Source: Bostrychus sinensis (taxonomy: Eukaryota; Chordata; Actinopteri; Gobiiformes; Eleotridae). From it: a DNA stretch of 64,000 nt. Shown piece by piece: positions 58,260-64,000 of the stretch. The DNA lies in contig CM036248.1 in the NCBI GenBank assembly GCA_020698575.1, forward strand, positions 13,297,729 through 13,361,728, written 5' to 3'. A program made the translations under genes and the position numbers. How positions within the stretch are numbered: position 1 is the stretch's first letter; each line of letters begins with the position of its first letter. The notes under the pieces were generated by a model. It saw nothing but the letters and a program-made list of their open reading frames with translations, was not told the origin of the DNA and did no database searches.

Positions 58260-58382
58260 CTCTGCCTCCAGAGGGCAGCGTGGCCACATCACTGTTGACA
58301 GGCAAGCCAGCTCCCAGTCCGTTGTTCAGCAGAGGGCCGTCGGATGGCTTCAGCTGCCATGTCAAACCCAGCAAGTTGATGG
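58260..58382 (-). CDS. tenm2: Teneurin exon 1 of window: extracellular juxtamembrane
   Basis: 123 bp, entering with two bases (probably G|CC, Ala) and leaving with one. INLLGLTWQLKPSDGPLLNN, GLGAGLPVNSDVATLPSGGR. LLGLTWQL(Q/K)P directly follows the transmembrane helix in teneurins, so the helix and cytoplasmic domain belong to an exon above the window. Acceptor preceded by a very long T/C tract (58386-58430 in plus coordinates). Confidence 0.95.
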
Positions 58383-58891
58383 CTGCACACAAAGAGAGGC
58401 AGAGAAAGAAAAAAAAAAGAAAAAAAAAAACATGGGGGAGAGGGTTAGACTTGGAGGACACAAGACTTGAAACTGTCTGTATAGTCTCACACATACAAGC
58501 ACTTGAAAGCTCATCAAGACAGAAGAACTGGACGAGGCTGACTTTCTGTATTGGATCTGTCTAATACAAAGCAAAAAAATTCATCTTTTATATGTTGTGT
58601 GTTCACGTGATTCAACAAAATTGTACAGGGCTATAGTGTGAGATTCAGATGAAGGCAGAGCAACATATAGAAGAGTCTGCAGACAAAGCATACAGAGGTT
58701 TTTATGCAGGGTTTACGGTTAATATCACTGCAATTACTGGGCCTAAATCAACATGATACAAAAACTGACGTGATTGTTGTTAGTGATTATACATAGCATA
58801 AATATGGCAAGGTTGTGGACCCAAAAACTGTTCAGGTTCAACATAAGTGGATTTTCTGTTGGATATTTTTTAATAAAAATAGTTTCTAAGC

Positions 58892-59312
58892 CAGTGATTC
58901 TAAAATGTTTTACACCAAGTACTACCTCAGAAAATATTTGGCTATTTAAGTATTATTTGTAATTGGCAAAAATGAGCTTAAGACTACACCAGAACCAATA
59001 CTGGAATAAACTGGGAATAAACCAGGACTTAACCTGCAAAAAATAGAGGAAAAATAGATCTTATCCTGGATTAAAACAGCAAAACAAATAAAAAACAAAA
59101 CAAAAAATCAGGACAAACCCAGGACCAAACCAGAACAAGACCAACTGACTTAACTAGGACTAAACCAGGACAAAAAATATATGGTCGAAACCAGGTTGAA
59201 ACCAGGACTAGCCCCAACTAAAGCACAAAGCAGAAATGAAATGGCTCTAAATTAAACTAAATCAGGACTGTGTACCACCAGTGCTACCCCTACCACAGCT
59301 TGAGAACCACAG
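58892..59312 (-). mobile_element. hAT-like minisatellite element
   Basis: Starts CAGTGATTCTAAAATG, ends GCTTGAGAACCACAG; flanks TTCTAAGC and GTCTAAGC agree at 7 of 8. The inside is GGACTAAACCA-type repeats. Confidence 0.85.
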
Positions 59313-60429
59313 GTCTAAGCCATAACCATGGAGCTCCTGTGCTCCATCTGAAATCTTGACGTCATCATATTGTTGAACACAACCTACAGAACACTTTTAT
59401 ATCAATCACAATGACAGATAACAAAAAGCCTCGTAACCTCCAGCAGCAGTAAACCGCGAGGGCGAGGCTTACAAAACGCACAATTAAAAAAAAAACTTGA
59501 TTTGTCTGTCGGTTGCTTCTCAGTCGTTACACCAGAACCTCTCAGTGCTTTGCTTTGAACCTGACAGCTCCTCCAGCGTTTATTTGGAAGCCTTTACAGC
59601 GTCTCGTGGAAAGCAGGTGACAGATTGTTCTCAGAAGAGATGGCACCGTGACTTGCCTACCCTTCTCCCCAGCTTTTGTCCCGTGTTGTGTTATTGTGCG
59701 TTATTGTGTGCTGCAGCCGGTATAGAAGACTTTGTCAGCTCTTTACTCTCCCTGTGTCTCTTTCCTCCTTATCCCGCTGCCAAACATCTCCTCCCCCATA
59801 AACAAGAGCAGAAGAAACAAATGCAAGAGAGATACAACCCCATAAAAACATGCGACTAAATACAGCAGAGAAAATACAGGAGTGAACATGATGAGATCAG
59901 TGGGAGATCTGAAAACTATTTGATGAAAGTACAATTAGTGTTGTGTGTTCAGTGCTTAAATGATGCTTGAAAACATTGCAGACGTTTGTAGACCCAGATA
60001 GACCAAGCCACAACCAATGCAGGACCAAACCTAGTGTGACTGAGGAGTTAATGAATAATGCACCAAACTGTAAAGTGAGTTTGAGAGTCTAAAAAAGTGC
60101 TGTAAGACTAATGCATTATTATTTGTTTTTGTCTACATGAAGTCTGAAGATCATCCATTTTAACCACTTAGGAAATGTTCCAGCTGCATGCCGAGCAACA
60201 ATGCAAAACGTCATAATAAAGCTGAAATCTTGTGGTTCATATTGTATATTATCCCTACTTTTAATTTGAATTTCAGTATTATATTTCTTAACATTAATAT
60301 CAAGAAATGTTAAAAGTTATTTATCTCCAAAAATTATGGAGTCTCGGAAATAGGTGTGTGTAGCTTTTGTGAAACAACAAAATTACTTTTAGATGAGATT
60401 TTACTAATTCTTGAAAAAAGGTATAGCTA

Positions 60430-60793
60430 TTAAAGGGGCTACATTATGATTTTGTTTACATTTTTAAACCAATCTCCGACCAGTTACCTTTTAAACTTTT
60501 TGTAAGATGCCATTTTACTACAAAATGAAAAAAAAAAATAGCTGTGAGGAATCCATTTTGTTGATAAATGATTGAGAGCAGACTGGATGTAGAGGGATTG
60601 TTGATTGGTCAGTACTTCCTGGAGTGGGCAGATATTTGTGGAACCCAGCGTTTTGGGGCCTCAAAAACTCAGCGCCAAAGAATACAGGATAACTTAAACA
60701 TGCGTGAATGAAACAAAATACAACTCAAGGTAGGTTTTTGATGAGGGAACAACATTATAACATGGTTGATTTATGACTATATAGTCCCTTTAA
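60430..60793. mobile_element. piggyBac-like MITE, second subfamily
   Basis: Left TTAAAGGGGCTACATTATG, right ATAGTCCCTTTAA, bounded by TTAA. Interior related to 24035-24315. Confidence 0.75.
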
Positions 60794-60837
60794 AATGAGG
60801 AGTGTTAAAAGCACTTTGTGGACACTATGCACTAACC

Positions 60838-61415
60838 CAGTGTTTCCCAACCAGGGGGACGGGGACCCCTAGGGGTACACAAGCACATTGCAGGGGGTAC
60901 ATGGAGTTTTATGATTATTTGTAGTGCATTTATACACAGTATTTGGCATTGAAACACTAAAATTAACCTAAATCAAGGCAATACAACACTAAAGAAGGAA
61001 TAAACCAAGACTAAACCAGGTCTAAAACCAGAAACCAACCAGGAATAAACCAGGACAAAACTAGGAACAAACCAGGTCTAAACCCAGTCTAAAGCAGAAC
61101 ACAAAAGAGGACTAAGCCAGGTCCAAACAAGGACAAAACCAGGACTAACCCAGGACTACAACAAAGGAATGCAATACTAAAGAGGCACTAAACCAGGACT
61201 AAACCAGGTCTAAAACCTGAACTCAACCAAGAAAACAAATGGTCTAAAACTAGAATTAAACCAGAAATAAACCAGGACAAAACTAGGAACAAACCAGGTC
61301 TAAACCAGGTCTTTTAAATCAGGTCTAAACCCAGTCTAAATCAGGAGGCTTAAACCAGGTCCAAAGCAGGACTAAAGCAGGTCCTGGGGGTACACAAGAC
61401 CAAAAAGGAATCTGT
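60838..61415 (-). mobile_element. hAT-like minisatellite element, right end degraded
   Basis: Starts CAGTGTTTCCCAACC; about 430 bp of ACCAGG(A/T)CTAAAC repeats; fades after CACAAGACCAAAAAGG, so no target duplication is visible. Confidence 0.75.
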
Positions 61416-62009
61416 TTTCTAAACACATGTCAAACGTTATTCAACTCAACAAATAGTTCAGCCTTCATATTAACACCACTTCATAGTTTTCAATAGAAAT
61501 GTAATAAAGCCTCAGGTTATTTTTCCATAGTAAGTTTTAAGTTACCTTTTCAACCTATACACATTTCCACACTTATGTTATAGAATAATGCCTTTGCTGC
61601 ATGAATACTATGAGAGAGCAGGCCGTCCCGTTGTGTACGATGCATTATGTAGGTGTTTGTGTACATCTCCCAGCTCAGGCCTCACACCCAGAGCCCGACA
61701 CCTGCATCCGAACGGCCGGGAATCAATTTCTCTTCAATTTATCTCGTCTTGCCTAGGGTTTGCGCACACGGGGATGCGTATAAAAGTTGCAAGAATAGAG
61801 GAAGGCGGCTTTAGGATTTGCTGCTGGAGCAAGACTCATTCATACACCGTCCCATCTCTAGCATTTTCTATTTATTTCTTTGTTTTTTTGTTTTTTTGTT
61901 TATTTCACCTCCCCTTTCCATCTCTTCTCCTCCCTCGCTCCCGGTCAAAGGAAAGCGCTGACACTTTGAGATGCTGTCATGAGGAGAGTGGGATCCAGAT
62001 AGACCACAC

Positions 62010-62790
62010 CAGTGGTTCTCAAACTGTGGTACAGGTACTACTGGTGGTACTTGGGCTTTATCTGGTGGTATTTAGTCCTGATTTAGTTTAACTTAGAGTC
62101 AGTGTAATTCTTATTTTACTGTTGCTTTAGTTGGGGTTATCCTGGTTTAGACCTGCTTTAGTCCTGGTTAAGTCCTGGTTTAGTCTTTGTTTAGTACTGG
62201 TTTTGTTGTAGTTAGTCCTGGTTTAGACATGGTTTAGACCTGGATTTTTTCTGACTTAGTCCCAGTTAAATCCTGTTTCAGTACTGCTTTTGACCTGCTT
62301 TAGTTCTACTTTAGAACTGGTTTAGATCTGATTAAGACCTGGTTTAGTTCTAGCTTAGTCACGGTCTAGACCTGGTTTAGTCCTGGTTTTGACCTGGTTT
62401 AGTTCTGGTTTAGTCCTGGTTTAGATCTGATTAAGACCTGGTTTAGTTATGGTTTAGTCCCATTAAGTCCTGCTTCAGTACTGATTTTGACCTAGTTTAG
62501 TCTTGGATTTGTCCTGGTTTAGACCTGGTTAAGTCCTGGTTTAGTTCTAGTTTAGTCCTGGGTTAGATCTGTTTTAATCTTGATTCAGCCCTGGATTAAT
62601 ACTGGTTTAATTCTGGTTTACACTTTTAATCCAGTCTTGGTTTAGATCTTGTTTATTCCTGGATTTGGGTTAGTCCCAGTTTACTCCTGGTTTAGCTGTG
62701 GTTTATTACTTGATTTAGTCCTTTATTTCGACTCATTTTAGCCCAGTATTTTTGAGGCAGTACTCAGTGTGAAAACTTTGACAACCACTG
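62010..62790 (+). mobile_element. hAT-like minisatellite element
   Basis: Starts CAGTGGTTCTCAAACTGTGG, ends CTTTGACAACCACTG; flanks GACCACAC (62002-62009) and GACTACAC (62791-62798) agree at 7 of 8. The inside is about 650 bp of TTTAGTCCTGG repeats. Confidence 0.9.
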
Positions 62791-64000
62791 GACTACACCA
62801 CCACCACTTTCTTATATTTTCACCCTTTGCTCTGGACTCTCTCATCAATCTGACCTTCATGCCTTTGTATCTCTTACCTTGAATACCCCTCTTTTCTCTC
62901 TGTCCCCTTTCTTCTTATCTGCAGCCTGTCCCCTCTCCTTGTAGATAATGCAGACGTCGCACACACACACACACAGACACACACAGAGACCGGCAAAGAT
63001 CCTATCGCGCCGCGCAGTCGATGGAAAGATTGCCTATTGAATCAGCTGGAGACAGTTAGGAATAGTGGGGCCTATTGTGACGGCGTTCTCAATCTAGGTC
63101 ATCCCCGAGAACTGCAGCAGACAGCCCTATAGTCAGCTTATTGTGCATGCCTGCTCATCTGTGTCTGCAAGTCTCCTCTCCTGTCTCCTCTCCTCCTTCG
63201 ATTTCCGAGTGCGACCAATAGGTGGCACTCTTAGTCCTTTGCCACTGGAGCTAAATGCAATCGGCAACAGGTTTTTCTTTTGCGCAGAGAGACACACGGA
63301 CAAAGACAGACAAATGGAGACAGTTGTAACCATTTTCTTGACAAGGCCATTACACTTGCAACTTTGTGGGTTTGTAATTTAAACAAAACTCCTGAAAATT
63401 GATGTATTTAGCTTTTTTGTTGCCATCACTTTAAGCTTTCTCTTTTCGGATCATAATTGCCATAATTACTGTTTTCGAGCTGCATTGGAAAGCTGTATTA
63501 AATGCCATGCCAATAAAGGCTGTGAAATAAACTCTCAGGATTTTTTGACTGGGAGAAGAGGAAAGAAGAAAGGATTTTTTACAGTCAGGTGCTTGTTGCT
63601 ATTTAATCCGTGATTTCACACTTGTAATAAATTTAGGTGAGGAATTATAGAAGGCGCATGCGTGGAGGGGATCACGGAGAGGCAGGTTTAACAAGCAAGT
63701 GATTAAAAATAGATCAGTTGCTTCATGAAGGTTTTTATGTAATCTCGATGCATAATTCAGAAAGGCAAAGTGCTCGCGGGTATCATGGGCACAAGACAGC
63801 ATCTAAAACACACATATATGGCAAAAATTAATAAGGATGGACTGGCAGATCAAAAGAAAAAGGTGGTGGCCTGTTTGCTTTGAGCGGGCAGTGGTCTGAA
63901 GGCATCAAACCACTACTCAAAGAGAAGAAAATCCAAGGTGATAAAGAGAATATTTAAGAATGCATACAACCCCCAAGAAGCCAGTTTAATTCCTGTTTTA

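Larger units (their letters stand above)
1484..58382 (-). other. tenm2: Teneurin-2-like gene (tenm2), internal portion of locus
   Basis: Twenty-seven exons on the minus strand join in phase into one extracellular teneurin chain, from just after the transmembrane helix into the YD-repeat barrel. Teneurins are type II membrane proteins of neurons; their ectodomains dimerise in cis and bind teneurins or latrophilins across the synapse. Seen directly: domain order, splice sites, phases. Known for the family: eight EGF repeats, Cys-rich, TTR, FN-plug, NHL and YD domains in this order. Inferred: the TENM2 paralogue, from residues such as LLLQSQRQ, YHDNSFR and the RERR cleavage site. Which teleost duplicate (a or b) cannot be told here. 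Both gene ends lie outside the window: human TENM2 has about 2,770 residues, and about 1,969 codons are present. One frame break lies in the last exon. Confidence 0.95.
58383..64000 (-). other. Intron upstream of exon 1 (partial)
   Basis: No transmembrane or cytoplasmic teneurin exon could be found on the minus strand up to the window end. Holds hAT-like elements 58892-59312, 60838-61415 and 62010-62790, a piggyBac-like MITE 60430-60793, a short CA tract near 62960, and a repeat-poor GC-richer block 62990-63250. The last bases (TTTAATTCCTGTTTTA) look like the start of another minisatellite copy. Confidence 0.75.

Noticed and set aside
59497..59859. 120-codon plus-strand open frame in the upstream intron
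   Set aside because: No recognisable domain and composition like surrounding intron; no neighbouring exon candidates.
59743..59934. Missing transmembrane exon of teneurin (hydrophobic minus-strand frame)
   Set aside because: Hydrophobic but lacks the teneurin Cys-rich pre-helix sequence and a donor in the phase needed for exon 1.
61588..62091. 167-codon plus-strand open frame, the longest outside teneurin exons after 3462-4121 and 13605-14303
   Set aside because: No domain, no splice or promoter context, and its end runs into a hAT-like element; chance frame.

Overview
The window is part of one large vertebrate gene read on the minus strand. It is a teneurin, closest to teneurin-2 (tenm2), a single-pass type II synaptic adhesion receptor. 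The organism is most likely a ray-finned (teleost) fish. The introns are 0.1-9.9 kb, far shorter than in mammalian teneurins, and they are full of fish-type mobile DNA: Tc1-like relics, hAT- and piggyBac-like miniature elements, tRNA-derived SINEs, and CTA and AT/CA microsatellites. There is no second protein-coding gene I can support, no RNA gene, no CRISPR array and no bacterial or viral gene set.

I could place 27 coding exons from canonical splice sites, reading phase and protein similarity recalled from the family. They total 5,907 bp, about 1,969 codons. In transcription order (high to low coordinates) they are: juxtamembrane region just after the transmembrane segment (58260-58382); beta-sandwich stalk with a furin-type RERR site (56755-56960, 55930-56125); eight EGF repeats (52589-52690 to 30821-30967); Cys-rich region (29265-29475); transthyretin-like domain (27555-27674, 26324-26585); FN-plug (25796-26063, 24572-24715); six-bladed NHL propeller (22913-23162 to 13609-14246); and the YD-repeat shell (13609-14246 to 1484-1895). 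The intracellular domain and transmembrane exon lie above position 64000. The last YD repeats, Rhs core, ABD and Tox-GHH-like tail lie below position 1.

Two exons are microexons far too short for ordinary gene callers: 27 nt at 40818-40844 between EGF7 and EGF8, and 21 nt at 21011-21031 in the propeller, encoding NKDFRHS. They sit exactly at the two known alternative sites (A and B) of vertebrate teneurins, which tune homophilic and latrophilin binding. The paralogue call rests on residues I recall as typical of TENM2, such as LLLQSQRQ (LLLHSQRQ in TENM1/3/4), YTYHDNSFR, and LCNNGTLRVMYANGMGISFH.

One exon (1484-1895) carries a single-base insertion that breaks the frame inside a highly conserved YD block. 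All other exons keep phase, so this is an assembly error, an allele or a real lesion.

The non-coding part is mostly intron built from nested transposons. The most striking family is hAT-like: ends CAGTGGTTCTCAAA / TTTGAGAACCACTG, 8-bp target duplications, and interiors largely replaced by a roughly 11-bp minisatellite (TTTAGTCCTGG / TTTAGACCTGG). About ten copies or fragments occur, several in opposed pairs that could fold the pre-mRNA around the EGF exons and microexon A.
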